Below are positions 1 to 12,000 of a stretch of 64,000 nt of DNA, piece after piece. Source of the DNA: Vanilla planifolia (taxonomy: Eukaryota; Streptophyta; Magnoliopsida; Asparagales; Orchidaceae); NCBI GenBank assembly GCA_023846275.1, contig CM043875.1:25338851-25402850 (forward strand), given 5' to 3'. Numbering within the stretch: the stretch's first letter is position 1; each line of letters begins with the position of its first letter. Both the position numbers and the translations under genes were made by a program. The notes under the pieces were generated by a model. That model searched no databases. It saw only the letters and a program-made list of their open reading frames with translations, and was not told where the DNA came from.

Positions 1-2458
1 TGATTTTTTATCATATCTTTATGATGTGCACTATGTTAGATCATAATAGTTAGTTTGTATATGTGATGTGCTTCAATTAGGTATGATTAGATGCAAAAAT
101 TAATAAAACCCAAAAAAATATGACTTGTCCAATCGTAAGTCATATAATTCTTATAATTAATGCTTATGAATACTAATGCTTCAACTTCCATTGCTATAAT
201 ACATTTGGCATGTTCATCCCATATGATGAAGAGTATGCTTTATTTTTGTGTTTAAATTTAAATATCGTCTTGAACATTGGTTGTATGATATTTTACTATA
301 AATTGAAAACCATTTGGATATATGAAAAACCATTATTTTCTGCCACAATTAGAGCTTTACAAATTCTCGACAATGATTTTGAGTCCCAAATCAAAAGCTA
401 ATTTTAGTTCATATTAAATTTAATAAACTTATGAACAATAATGTTAACTTCTTTAACTTATAAATTCCACTTGGTTGAGAGAACTATAAAGATCATTTGA
501 GTAATTTTCTAAACAAGATTAGTGATTTTCTAATTAACCTTATTAGAACATATGATTATATCATGTAGATTAATGTAATCAAGTTCAATTAATATGTATA
601 CATACTGTTTAGGAAAACACCTATCACAACTCCAAAAAGCCATCTTTTTAATAAATTAAAAAATCATAGGGTTTGTATAGATAAAATATTAAGTGAGGAA
701 CTTAACCCCAAGTGGAGAGTTCATGATGTGACAAAATACCAAATATTAATAAAAATAAAACCACATAAACAAATTACTAGCATAATATAATCCAAGCCAA
801 GTTATATTAACGTATGTATAAAATATAAATTGATATTCTATTATACTCCTACTTACTCAACATATACCAAGCATTATTTACCCATAAATTTTAGGAGTAT
901 GGTTCTCTCTTATGATTTCAAATCTCCAAACCTCAATGTAGTGAATATTTTATCTGATGATGACCTATGATATTACATAATCATTAATGATATTTATAGG
1001 TCTTCACAAAAAATCTAATAAAATAACTAAATATAAAAAATATTAAAATAAATATATAAGTATGATGAATAAAACAAAAGTCATACCATAAGTTGAGATG
1101 ATACAACACATGTATAAATCTCAAATCATAAATCATACTAAATAATTATTTGTATATAAAAAGTAAGCAAGATGAAATATGAATATTAGTTTTGTTATTA
1201 TTTCTAGTTTTTAAATAATAATTAGGTTCTATTCTCTTTGAATCATTATTATTACTGAATCTAATAATTATGTTAATAAACTATCTCTAGTTAGCATACA
1301 CCTTATCTACCCACATAACACTGCAAATATTTATTCTAAAAATCAATGCCCTATGAAACACTTATGTTGGTCAATATGTATGAAGTAAATATGCCAGTCT
1401 AGAGATTATTTTCAAAGCTAGAATATATTAATTTCTATTTTTTTCTTTAAGTTAAATTTCTTTTATTTTAAATAATTTTTATAATTCTATATAATCATAA
1501 AAGCCATAAAAAATAGTGAATCATGTAATAAGTAATATAAAAAAATAAGTTTTTATCAACATAAGAGAATATAATCTTAAAAAAGAATATAAAAGTATGA
1601 AAGAGTAATGTGTTATAATCATGAATTATATATTTATCTAAATGTCTATGCAAAGCAATTCCCTTGTTTGATCATTCCTTCTTCTAAATTTTCTATATTA
1701 AAAATGTGTATGAAATAATCACTATGTATTATACAAATAACATATTTCTTAAGCTATTTTATTCCAATAATTTACTTCTATGTTTTAAATTTATGCTTTG
1801 GATCATACTTGTATGATTTACTAATCATGCATATGATCCTCAAAATTATACCATATAGTACTAGCATGATCTTAGTATCGTATAGTACGTCCAATCCTAT
1901 AAATCATTTTCTACTACACATGATAGTAGTATGATCCTATTATCATATAGTATGATTAACTATATTTCTTGTTACTCAACCTATTTGTCTAGTCAAATCC
2001 ATAATTTCTTTATGAGTATTTCATTATATGATATGGTATATCATATGATACATTCTATTATGATCCCCTCTATTATAGCATATTACATATGATTATCCAA
2101 TACGATATACAACATACTATATGATTATTGAATAACTTTAGTTTGTTTTATATTTTTATAAACATCATTCGACTATCATACTAATATGATAAAGACATCA
2201 TATCATATAATCCATTAACCAATTTGATTTTTCAAGCTTAATAAACTTTCTATAAACAAAAATATTCCATGCAATATCAATTTTATATTGTATAATTAAC
2301 TCCATGCTACACGCATGACATTGCTCGTACCAATATGATATGGAAAATCATTTAATATGATATCTTCAAGGTACTTTTCAACCTCATGACTCAAGCTCTT
2401 CATATAAAATGACATATGCCATTATACTAGTATGAAAGTTTCCTATAGCGAACCCAAC
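1..2458. other. AT-rich non-coding stretch
   Basis: No gene is recognisable. The only longer reading frame (210-401) has no family resemblance and composition like its surroundings. From about 1790 to 2420 the sequence is crowded with the words TATGAT and ATCATA and their variants. The same texture returns near 6.1-7.2, 10.4-10.7, 44.9-45.6 and 56.5-57.1 kb, so this is probably old LTR-derived DNA. That last step is inference. Confidence 0.6.
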
Positions 2459-2463
2459 ACTTT
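2459..2463. repeat. Left target-site duplication ACTTT
   Basis: ACTTT directly precedes the TGTAACATCC start of the solo LTR and is repeated exactly after its TTGACA end. Confidence 0.85.
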
Positions 2464-3122
2464 TGTAACATCCTCAGTATTTCGTATGTTATTTTATTTT
2501 ATTTACTTAAACGAAAGAGCTCTGTGAGACAAATCCAACGATGTTTAATTTGTAATTTTCGGAGCTCTAATGAATAAATTATGAATTTTTGAAGATTTGG
2601 GATAAATTTGTAACGCTGAGGATAGAGTTGTAATTTTTAAATGTCGGCTCAGTTCAAATTCGATTTGGCGGAGGATATATTTGCAAATAATGCATTTATA
2701 GGGGGTTTTATGCAAAAGAGCTATTTTACGAGCCACCTGGCCGTTGCTTCGGGAGAGTTTGACACATATCTGCAGTGTTTATAAATGCTAATCGGGTGAA
2801 ATTACGTTTGCGAAAACTTCGACTGCATGCGGCTGCAAGGAGAGATTTGGGAGTGCGAGGTTCCGCAACAAACATGACTACGGCGAGAGTTTCCTTAAGG
2901 ACGAGATTCCGACAGCAGCCACCGTCCTCTTCGAGGAATTTCAGCACGCGACGGTGAAGGTCGGCGAGGGTTCCGTAAGGTAAGGAAAACGCGAATTTCT
3001 TTGTCGTCATTGTGTAAGGGTTTTTCGGTGAGCGACGGAGATCGAGAGGGGTTGATTTGGCCGGCGGGAGACGCCGGAGGTCTCGAATTTTGTCGGCGAA
3101 AGGTTTCGGTTTCGCCGAACGC

Positions 3123-3141
3123 GAGAGAGAGAGAGAGAGAG
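3123..3141. repeat. (GA)n microsatellite
   Basis: Uninterrupted GA dinucleotide run inside the GC-rich part of the solo LTR. Confidence 0.9.
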
Positions 3142-3189
3142 GGCGGCGTGAACCGGTCCAGGCTTTGCACCGGGTGACGCTGCTGAACC

Positions 3190-3330
3190 GGATGTCGAGC
3201 GCGCGCGGTCCAGCACGTCGAGCACGCGGTCCAGCGCGCCGAGCACGCGCGGTCCAGCGTGCCGAGTACGCGCTGTCCAGCGCCGAGAGCGTGCGGTCCA
3301 GCGCGTCGAGCGGGCGGTCCAGTGACGGCG
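3190..3330. repeat. GC-rich tandem repeat of about 20-25 bp inside the LTR
   Basis: At least six degenerate copies built around GCGGTCCAGCGCGYCGAGCA follow one another. Two looser relatives (GGGCGGTTCAGCGACGG and GCGGGCGGTCTAGCATAG) lie at about 3403-3440. The block is full of CpG. It codes for nothing convincing in any frame. Confidence 0.8.
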
Positions 3331-3925
3331 TAAGGAATTTGGGAATTTAGAAAACGCAGTTTTGGAAAGCTGTTTGGAAAAGCTTTTAGAAAGTTTTTCT
3401 GCACGGGCGGTTCAGCGACGGGCGCGGGCGGTCTAGCATAGACCGTGGCTTGTTCAGCGCCTTTTGGGATTTATTTTGGGGTGTGTTTGGGAAAGCTTTT
3501 AGAAAGCAATTTTTGACTAATAAGCATATTTAAATTAATTATTTTTGTATTTTACGAGCTTGTAGGACATCAAGAAGAAACAGAAGTGAGTAAGACAGTT
3601 GGTACAACAAATTCAGGTAGATAATTTCCTAACCCTGTGATGTAGCACAGTATTGTATGTTTTACATGGTTTTATTAATATCACATGGTGTTTTAAATTG
3701 TTGCATATGGTAAAGGAAAACCTGATGTTTTTGTTGTTACTTATGCATTGGTATGATAATTAGAAAAAAAGAAGACATAACATGGAAAGAAAGAATATGA
3801 TACAATATGCTAAAGAAAGAGATGAAACAATATGGCATGAAAGGACTTTTGATATGACATGGATTTATGTTTGGAAAATGACAAATAAAACAATAGGATT
3901 CCCAGAGAACATTATCCTCACCACT

Positions 3926-4173
3926 AGGCTCAGCATGTGTTGCAGGGTATCGATCTTCGGATCAGAGTTCTGCCTAGTGTTTATAGCAGACTCAGCATGT
4001 GTCGCAGGGTATCGATCTTCGGATCAGATATCTGCCTGGTATTATGTGCTATGACTCCATGATGATTTACACCAGGCTCAGCATGTGCTGTAGGGTATGG
4101 TACCATACCTGCCTGGTGGCATTAGGCTCAGCATTTGTTGCAGGGTATCGATCTTCGGATCAGATATCTGCCT
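3926..4173 (+). repeat. Four-copy direct repeat inside the LTR
   Basis: A unit of about 50 bp recurs at 3926-3975, 3989-4037, 4074-4114 and 4124-4173. Each copy begins with a form of AGGCTCAGCATGTG and ends in a form of ATATCTGCCT. Copies 1, 2 and 4 share GGTATCGATCTTCGGATCAG; copy 3 is diverged in the middle (GGTATGGTACCATACC). Repeats of this kind in U3 can act as enhancer-like elements; that role is inference. Confidence 0.85.
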
Positions 4174-4276
4174 AATGTTATGTGATTGGTTGGATGCCGG
4201 CTGGAGATCATTTATTGATGATGATTGGATCCAGAGGATAATGCGTCAAAGGGAATTGGGCCCGATAACAACACAC

Positions 4277-4283
4277 TATATAA
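4277..4283 (+). promoter_or_regulatory. TATA box of the LTR promoter
   Basis: TATATAA preceded by a C/A-rich stretch, just after the four-copy repeat and about 430 bp from the 3' end of the LTR. This is a usual distance for the U3/R boundary. Predicted from the motif only. Confidence 0.45.
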
Positions 4284-4717
4284 AGAATTGACATTCTTTA
4301 TGGTTTTCATTTGGCATTACCTTATATGTATGTATGACATTCATCTTTACTGTTAATGGTATTTGTTATGCCTTTTATTTTCTTGGTAAATTATGTGAAT
4401 TTATCTACTGAGATTTATAAAATCTCATTTAGTGCTTACATCACAGGTCATGAAATCACTACACGGAGAGATGGGAATGGTACTGCTACAAAAGAACCCC
4501 TTTCATGAGATGTGTAAAACAAAAAGAGGTTTTGGTGTGATTATTATAAAAACATGTTCGTGTTTATGTATATTGCGAATTTTGGAGTGTGTGTTTGTCT
4601 TACCGTCGGGTCCCCACCTTTGATTTTTGGGTTTTTTGTCCTCACTTGATGTAACAGTTAAGCAAATTTATGATAATATTGTTATATAACGGTACTTGGT
4701 TAGGTGGGGGCTTGACA

Positions 4718-4722
4718 ACTTT
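4718..4722. repeat. Right target-site duplication ACTTT
   Basis: Exact copy of 2459-2463, directly after the TTGACA end of the solo LTR. Confidence 0.85.
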
Positions 4723-5740
4723 TCTCCCCTTTCTTTGATGAACTTAACACTACAACTCTCTCTCTATCCACCTTAACATTCTCTCCATCTCTCTTCTTCT
4801 CATCCTCTTACCAAAATCTCAAACTTGCTTAACACAATAAGGTAAAAATCAAAAAAATTTTATGCCATTTACTTCATTTGAGATGCTACAATCCTACATT
4901 GGAATTCTTCCCTCTTAGTTGGAGCATAATGAAAACTCATTTCTAAGTTTGTAGCAACCTCAACGGAGACGACAACACTTGAGTTTGCTCATAAATACTC
5001 ATGTGTGAGAAGGGAATTGATATCTTATACTACAATGGCTAATTATTAGATTATTTATTTATTTTTTTATTTTATTTTTTAATACCATAAAGTAAAGAAA
5101 TTGACTATAAATACAAGCACATTTAATCCATTGATAATTGATGTCAAAAAGTCCTTTTGAACTATCATCATAAGTTAAACACATGTTTTATTCACATAAA
5201 AAACTATGTGGAGACTTAAGTACTAAAGTTAGCATTACACTTCTCTAATATTTTATTATTTATAAATATATCCTCCTCTAATCATATTTAACCTAAGCCA
5301 AAGTTTCTTAAATTACAAATATACACTTACTTATCTTTTGATAATTATAATTATACATACATTTTTGAAAATTCATAAAAATGTTTTTAGGACTTCAAAA
5401 ATTATAAACTCAATACCATTAAATGCATCTTAGAGAGTTTATTTTATTGATATACTCAAATAAATATTTTATCTTAGTTTGAGTATATGAAACAATCTCT
5501 AAATTTTATTATTATTTTAAATATTTTATTATATAAAAAATTAGCTTTAAAATTTGACTTGATTTATTTAAATTATATCTTTTCATTCCTCTTTTAGATT
5601 GTTTCCAACTTTAAAATAGAATTTGAAGGCTATTATAATCTTCTTTCTTTATAAAAATTTTGTCTTAAAATTTTAAAAAAGCTCAAGATAAATTGGGCTC
5701 AAATCTTATTAGAACCCTGTTATTAAACATGTTGGAGTTG
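4723..5740. other. Non-coding stretch
   Basis: The first 80 bases are pyrimidine-rich (CTCTCT runs); the rest is AT-rich without any recognisable coding sequence. Confidence 0.6.
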
Positions 5741-5822
5741 AAGTAGTATTAGGATAGGTGACCATGAAAGAAAGGACCCCCTAAATAAGGAAGGCTAAGA
5801 TGTTACGATGTGGTATCAAAAC
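5741..5822 (+). mobile_element. 3' end of a second LTR plus tRNA primer-binding site
   Basis: The sequence AAGGCTAAGATGTTACGA looks like the end of a Del/Tekay LTR. It is followed at 5811-5822 by TGGTATCAAAAC, which matches 10 of 12 bases of the initiator-tRNA-Met primer-binding site TGGTATCAGAGC. This marks the 5' LTR and leader junction of a plus-strand Gypsy element. Its LTR start was not found and its internal region is lost. The match is visible; the assignment is inference. Confidence 0.5.
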
Positions 5823-5965
5823 ATTATCTCCTCTTGTTTGATGTAGTTCAAGGATGAACTAAATAAAAGTTGTTAGATTTGTATCACCTAGAATCAAAGA
5901 GGACAATGAGTAATCACCAGGTAATATTCTTAAGAGAATAATTATTAGATAAGAAAGAGCTTTTA

Positions 5966-7775
5966 TATAACATCTCAAAAATAGGGGAAAATTTTTTAAT
6001 AAATTCAAATTATAAAATATTAAAAAAATACTATAAAAAAATAATGATCTTGAAGAAATATTTATAAATAATTATTTTGATATAAATATACTTCGAGAAT
6101 TTTTATAAATTTTTCAATGGCGTTTTTAGATTTTAAGGTATTATATTGTATGATATCATAGAATTATATAGTACGATCAAGTAAGAGAATCAATCAAGTG
6201 AATAACTTTATAAAATGAGATTATATTATAAAAGTATAGTTTCAATAATATGTGAGTGCTATATAGTATAATTAATGTATCTTTATTATGAGTCAAAGTA
6301 ATTTGATAAGTTGAGGAAGTAGTTGACTATAAAGTATGAAAGTATAATATTATATGATATGATCGAATAAGAGAGAGACTAAAATAGAAAGGGAAGTGTA
6401 AATGCATAAAAATGTAGGCTAAGAATCATACAATATGACTAAACCATCGTATTACGTTGTTAATGCATAACAATAAATGATTGGTGCTAATAATATATTA
6501 TCATACAACACAAAAAATAATGAATATAAATGTATAATATATTAAAAAATAAAAATTAACCAAGTCTAAAAGATTGAGTGATTGATAAAGTATGATCAGT
6601 TGTACAATAAGTAAAGTATAACAAAATCATTAAGCTTTGATATAAGAAGAAAGATATATCATACAATGTGATAGTATTGATTATAAAATTAACCTAGTGA
6701 AAGATTAAAATTAGTATTTATCATATTGGTAAAACTATACCATTATATAAGCACGATAAAGTGTAGAACCTAACATGAAGCATACAAATATGATAACAAA
6801 TATTAATATCAAAATTATACTTAGTGTGAATTTGTAAAAGTATTAGATTATATAATATGATAGAAGTACGCATCATATGATCATATGAAAGAAAATGAAT
6901 TAGGCTACATTATGAAATTATAACTTAGTACAAAGATACATGAAATGTATTGCACTACTATTATTGTATAATATGATGTAAAAGAGTGCTTAAAATAGTT
7001 AGTTGAATGGTGTTATATAACATAATGAGCAAAAATGTGTAATACAATATTATGAATACTAACTTTATAAATGAAATTGTATGTACAATGTTAGAGGAAT
7101 AGAAGTCATATAATGGTGAGATCATAGCAACACGATAAGAAAACATTAAGATAGATTTAGGTAGGGTTCGATATTGTATAGTACGAAGTTGATGATCATA
7201 TATGTACGATTAATAAAAACTGAATAAATTTTAAAACCTAAAATAAGAAATTACTAAAAAAGCAAACATACATACAAGTTTAATCAATGAAAAGCCTTTG
7301 TAAATGAAAGGATAGAAGCTAAAAAGGAAATCACATGAAGTGATCAACTATTATAGGCATTTGAAGGTCGAGAATGTAGAAAATTGTGAGAAAAAAATAC
7401 AAAAGAAGAGTTTGGTATGCCTTAAAGAGTTTTATTTTGGGAGAATTTGATAAGTCCATTAGTTTGTCATAGTTAATAGAGAAAAGAAAAGAGAAAGTAA
7501 AGTTATTTTCAAGAGATTTAAAAAAGAGTTATGTAAGTGATAAAAACATAAATGAGGGGAAAAACTTTTATGTATTATAGTAATCAAGTCTTAGAGCAAA
7601 GATCTAAGCCTTGGTGTGATCACTATATAGGAAAATAAGAAATAGAAAAAAATTATTCATGGTGTATATGTTTGACACAATGTGTATTATAAGCTAGAGA
7701 TCTTATTAATTTAAAATATATTAAATAAAAGATGCTTATGTAAGTAAATCTTAGTCATGATATATATGTTTGATG

Positions 7776-7821
<46 letters not shown>

Positions 7822-8948
7822 GGATATTTGCTCTATGTGATTTGTAATAACATATTGACATAATGATTTGATTCATGATTTCTTTCAGAGTGATAATATT
7901 ATATTCTTTTAATATTATATTCCTTATTATACTTATCTTATCATATATTTTGATTATTGCATGATAAATGTATATCATTTCTTATATTTAAAAATAAATA
8001 AATCATTAAAAAATATTGATATGATTAAATTAGAAAGGATATAACAAAATGACATATTATAAGAAGTATCAATAATACCAAGAAGTAAGACTGATACTCA
8101 TAATAATGTCTCAGAGAGTATTTGTAAAGAGATGTAATTAGGTTATCTAGAATAAAATTTTTAAAATACACCCAAGGTAAAAATAGATTAAAAAGAAATT
8201 AATATAACTTCTTAAAGATGAAATTAGGTTCCTAATGAATCCAAAGAAAAAAGATAACATGTCTTTTACTGATGTTTATTATCGATGATATAGATCATGT
8301 ATGTAATTACCTAACAATTATTTTTTTATATTATGTTACATGATTTTATCACTAAGCCATTGTCAGTTGACACATACTTATTTTGGCCTAGAACTTTTAG
8401 GTCAAATGAGACACCACATAAAATTATAAAAGAGAAATGAGATCTAGTTTATGATAATATGTCATAAAAGATGATTATTTATCAATAAAAATGTTTATTA
8501 TAAATTTTGATCACATGATGAAAAGTAAATATAAAATCATTGATATTTTATATGTGAATTTAAAAAACAATATGAAAAATGTGATATTTTTAATAACTAT
8601 AAATGATTGATTTTTATATCTCTTTCATTAGTAATTTACAAGATTGAGAAGGAAATGATTTAGCTATTTTAAAAATAAAATGTTTCATGATTTTCAAATA
8701 TTGAATAAGAAAAAATAGAGTCATTTATGGATATTAGCAGAAGGTAGATACAGATCCAGCATAGTGTCTTTTTCCCTTCACAAGGATCAAGATCAAATGA
8801 ATGCTAATTCTTATATATTCTTATATTCTAATAAGAACTCTATAATTAAGCTTATTAGCGTTATAATTTTGGGGTAAAAAGAGACCTTGAATAAGGATAA
8901 AATCCTATTGGTTTAATAATACCTCACTAGAAAGGCTGAGATATTACA
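5966..8948 (+). mobile_element. Degenerate long LTR-like unit
   Basis: The unit seems to start TATAACATCTC (compare TGTAACATCC) and end AAGGCTGAGATATTACA, close to the LTR end at 5791-5808. It has no coding sequence: all frames are closed every few dozen codons. Its part 8084-8412 is clearly homologous to 11331-11739, with shared words such as ATGAATCYAAARRAAAGATA and TATGTCTTTTA and a shared end at CAAAATGAGAC or CAAATGAGAC. It contains a (TA)n tract. I read it as an old LTR of a large Gypsy element. The ends are soft and no target duplication was found. Confidence 0.4.
7779..7819. repeat. (TA)n microsatellite
   Basis: Uninterrupted TA run of about 40 bp. Confidence 0.95.
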
Positions 8949-9176
8949 CGCATTGTATAATATTTCTATTATAATTGTCTATTAAGACTACTTCCTATGC
9001 ATCATAGTATTTGATTACTTTTTTCAAATCATTTTTAAAAAAAAAATTTACTATTTGATGTCTATATAATACATTATGATAAGGTCCAACTACTATTTTT
9101 CAAATCATTACCTTTTATGATTGCTCCATACAATTCCATTCACTTCTTTTCCTCTAACATATTATATCGTGCAAAA

Positions 9177-9262
9177 AAATATTACTATATCATATTACTA
9201 TATCATATTACTATATCATATTACTATATCATATTACTATATCATATTACAATATCATATGA
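9177..9262. repeat. 13-bp minisatellite, about six copies
   Basis: The unit CTATATCATATTA is repeated head to tail almost without change. The short plus-strand reading frame across it (9117-9356) is simply this repeat read as protein. Confidence 0.9.
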
Positions 9263-9637
9263 TTTATTCTTATATCCTAAGATTCTCTTAGAAATAATCG
9301 ATTTCCTCACTTTTGAGCTTAATGTGTGGTATATTGCATGCCAACATGTATATTAACTATAAGAAAACATTTCTTTGTGTCAAGTAATACTTTTTTTCAC
9401 TAAAAGGAGACTTTATCTTCAAAAGATGACACCTTTGCCTTATAGAAATTTCTAGACATCCAAAATATCACTTAAGTTGTCCTAAAAAAATCAAAATCAA
9501 TTTTAACATGCCCTTTACATGATCTTTGCCTTATATATTCTTCTTCTTTTTGCTACTCTCCTACATTTCTACTTCTTTCTTTTGATTTTCCTTTTTATGG
9601 TTCCAACTATTCCTTTTAAAGCTTCTTTTTTTATCAC

Positions 9638-9639
<2 letters not shown>

Positions 9640-9679
<40 letters not shown>
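9640..9679. repeat. (CT)n microsatellite
   Basis: CT dinucleotide run of about 40 bp inside a pyrimidine-rich stretch. The low-complexity frames on both strands (9519-9806) come from it. Confidence 0.95.
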
Positions 9680-9681
<2 letters not shown>

Positions 9682-9949
9682 TAAAACTCTTCTCTCTACT
9701 AATTAGTTCTCTTTCTCTTAATTTTTTTGGGTTTCTCCCCTTTATCTTATTCATGAAACTTCCAAAGGGACTTCTTACACTTAACTACAAAAGGAAACTC
9801 AAATGAGCTCAATTTCTCTTCCATAATTCATCACAAATCTTATTAAGCTTTGAAAATAATAATCTAAGAAAAATTAAGTTTCTTTAAATTAGCTCTTATT
9901 AATGATATATTTATTTTAATATTTTATATAAATTTATAAAATTTTATAT

Positions 9950-10105
9950 TTTTTAAGACAATGCCAAAAAATAATATTATTTTATTTCTACCTCAAAACA
10001 TAGACTTTATTTTGTCATGTAAAAACTAATTGCACACTTAGTCCTCTAATTATATATTTTCATAACAATTATATATTAGGAATGTCACATTGTACCATAC
10101 CATCT
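9950..10105 (-). mobile_element. LTR-terminus relic, minus orientation
   Basis: This stretch resembles 46540-46690 and 53855-53998: a shared AGACAATGCCAAAA-type start, then CCTCAAA..ATA..TTTTATTGTCAT, then an end that on the minus strand begins TGTGACATTCC. At the other two sites the same sequence abuts a polypurine tract, so it marks the 5' end of a minus-strand LTR. This copy is the most diverged of the three. Confidence 0.4.
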
Positions 10106-10199
10106 AAAAACTATGGTTTATTAAATATTTGAGAATTTTAATATGTTTGTATCAATGAAAAATAATAATCTCATAGTTTATTAATGACCTCAAGGAGAA

Positions 10200-12000
10200 G
10201 GGATTTAAAGTATCTCAAATTTTTTAAGATAAAAATATTTTTAAATTATTTAGATTTTTTATAAATTTTATAAGTTTTTATTAAATTTTTTTAAGAATAT
10301 ATTAAAATTTTTAGAATTGGTTGTATAATTTGATGCCTATAAATGAAATCATATATTAATTAAAAAAAGATGAAAATGGGAATCATAAGTATGATACATT
10401 ATAGTAAAATTGGAAAGTAAAGAAATATATCATATAATGTGATATTAAAAATTGTATATTTCAAAGAAGATAAAATTTATTTAGATTATCATACACAATG
10501 ATAATGAGCATCATATGATACAATGTAATGAGAACAATTGAACTAAATAAACTAAAATATATAAAAAATGTATGATTAAATAGATCATATAAGTACGATC
10601 TGAGCAAATAAGTGCATATAAAGAGAAATATAGTAGATCATATAATATAAAGAGAAGCATTATATAATATGATTAAATATAAACATAAAAATTCTAAAAC
10701 CTGAAATGATGAATGACTAAAAAAATTGACATGAAAGAGGGTCCAAGAGCTTAGAAAAGATTTTTAGGAGAAATTTGAACATTTTAACTTTGGCCAAGAG
10801 CTTTAAAGAGAAAAGGCAAGAGAGCCGAAGTGTCTTCGAGAGCTCATAAAGAATCTACAAGGCTTAGGGAAATAATCAAAGCCTAACAAAAAGTAGAAAA
10901 TCAGGTAAAATATTGTAACACTAGTCTAGCACTCAAAGAAGAAGAAGGAACTTGCATAATTACAAAATTTTATTTTGCATGACTACTACATACAAAATAA
11001 GGTAAGCATGCTTTATATCATAATATATATATATATATATTTGATGTATTATTTAATGATATCTTAGAGATCATGCCTGAAAAGATTACAATATCATATG
11101 ATTTGAGTATGATTGTTTCTTTGTATTTGTATGAAATATTATGTTGTAGTAAATAAAAAAATTAATAAATTATTTATTAAATTTAATTTGAAATGAAATA
11201 AAAAGTGACAAAATAAAATCAAGAATTAGAATATAGGATGAGACAATATCTTAAACCATCAATAGTTATTTTAGAAGGCTAACTTGATATCTAGAATCAA
11301 ATCTTTATCTAGAAATAAAATATTTCTAAAAGTAAGACCGTTATCTCGAATAGGATGTGTTTACATCTAATGCCAAAGAGATGTCATTAAGATTATTTAA
11401 AATAATATATTTTGAATATCCACAATTTAATTTGATAACTCTTAAAAAGCTTAGACCTAGATTCAACTAAAAGTGAAAAGTGAAATGAGAAATTACATGT
11501 AAAAAAGGGCTTAAAATAATTCATATGATTTTTTAAAAATGAAGCATGAGTTTTAAATGAATCTAAAAGAAAGATAATATGTCTTTTATAATTTACATAT
11601 TAGTTATTTGATATAAACATAACATATAACATGATCCAAAGTTGTTTATTTTATATTTATGTTATATAGTTTTGTTATAGAGCTAGTAATAGTTGGCTTA
11701 GTCTACTTTTGACAAACCACTTTGAACTCAAAATGAGACTTATGATAAGGCTATCAAGGAATAGTAAGAGTTAGTATTGGTTAGTAACTTAAAGGTTTCT
11801 TATTTTTCTTATCAGTTGTGTATCTCTTTGTAATAACTCTTTACTTTCATTTGAGTAAATAGGAATGTATTAGAATCTTACTCAATAGTGTTGCTTAAAT
11901 ATTTTTTTTAAAGTAATTGAGAATTATGATATTTAAAAGCCTTTGTTGTTTTAAGTGTTAATTTGATTTTCTAAATTTGTGATGAAGCTTTAAATTCAAA
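10200..12000 (+). mobile_element. Diverged partial copy of the 6.0-8.9 kb LTR-like unit
   Basis: The segment 11331-11739 aligns by eye with 8084-8412 over its whole length. The start near 10212 (AGTATCTCAAATTTTTT) recalls the start near 5966. It also contains the purine-rich block 10736-10870 and a (TA)n tract at about 11021-11041. It is non-coding. The outer limits are uncertain. Confidence 0.35.

Larger units (their letters stand above)
2464..4717 (+). mobile_element. Solo LTR of a Ty3/Gypsy retrotransposon with perfect target duplication
   Basis: The unit begins TGTAACATCC and ends GGGCTTGACA, giving the canonical TG...CA ends. ACTTT lies immediately outside on both sides (2459-2463 and 4718-4722), a perfect 5-bp target-site duplication. 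No primer-binding site, polypurine tract or gag-pol follows, so this is a solo LTR left by recombination between two LTRs. The length (2254 bp) and the TGTAACAYCC start fit the Del/Tekay chromovirus type; the lineage is inference. A TATATAA at 4277-4283 is a plausible promoter, putting U3 to its left and R-U5 to its right. The body holds a GC-rich, CpG-dense block (about 2750-3440) unlike the flanks, plus two sets of internal repeats. Reading frames on both strands across 2726-3404 come from this composition and are not genes. Confidence 0.85.

Noticed and set aside
2726-3404. Overlapping Arg/Ser/Pro-rich frames on both strands
   Set aside because: They lie within the solo LTR and arise from its GC-rich tandem repeats; no family resemblance.
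3926-4173. Regular repeats that might suggest a CRISPR array
   Set aside because: Only four copies with uneven spacing, diverged units, no cas genes, plant nuclear context and location inside an LTR.
9519-9806. Leu/Ser-rich plus-strand frame and Arg/Glu-rich minus-strand frame
   Set aside because: Both read the (CT)n tract; low complexity only.
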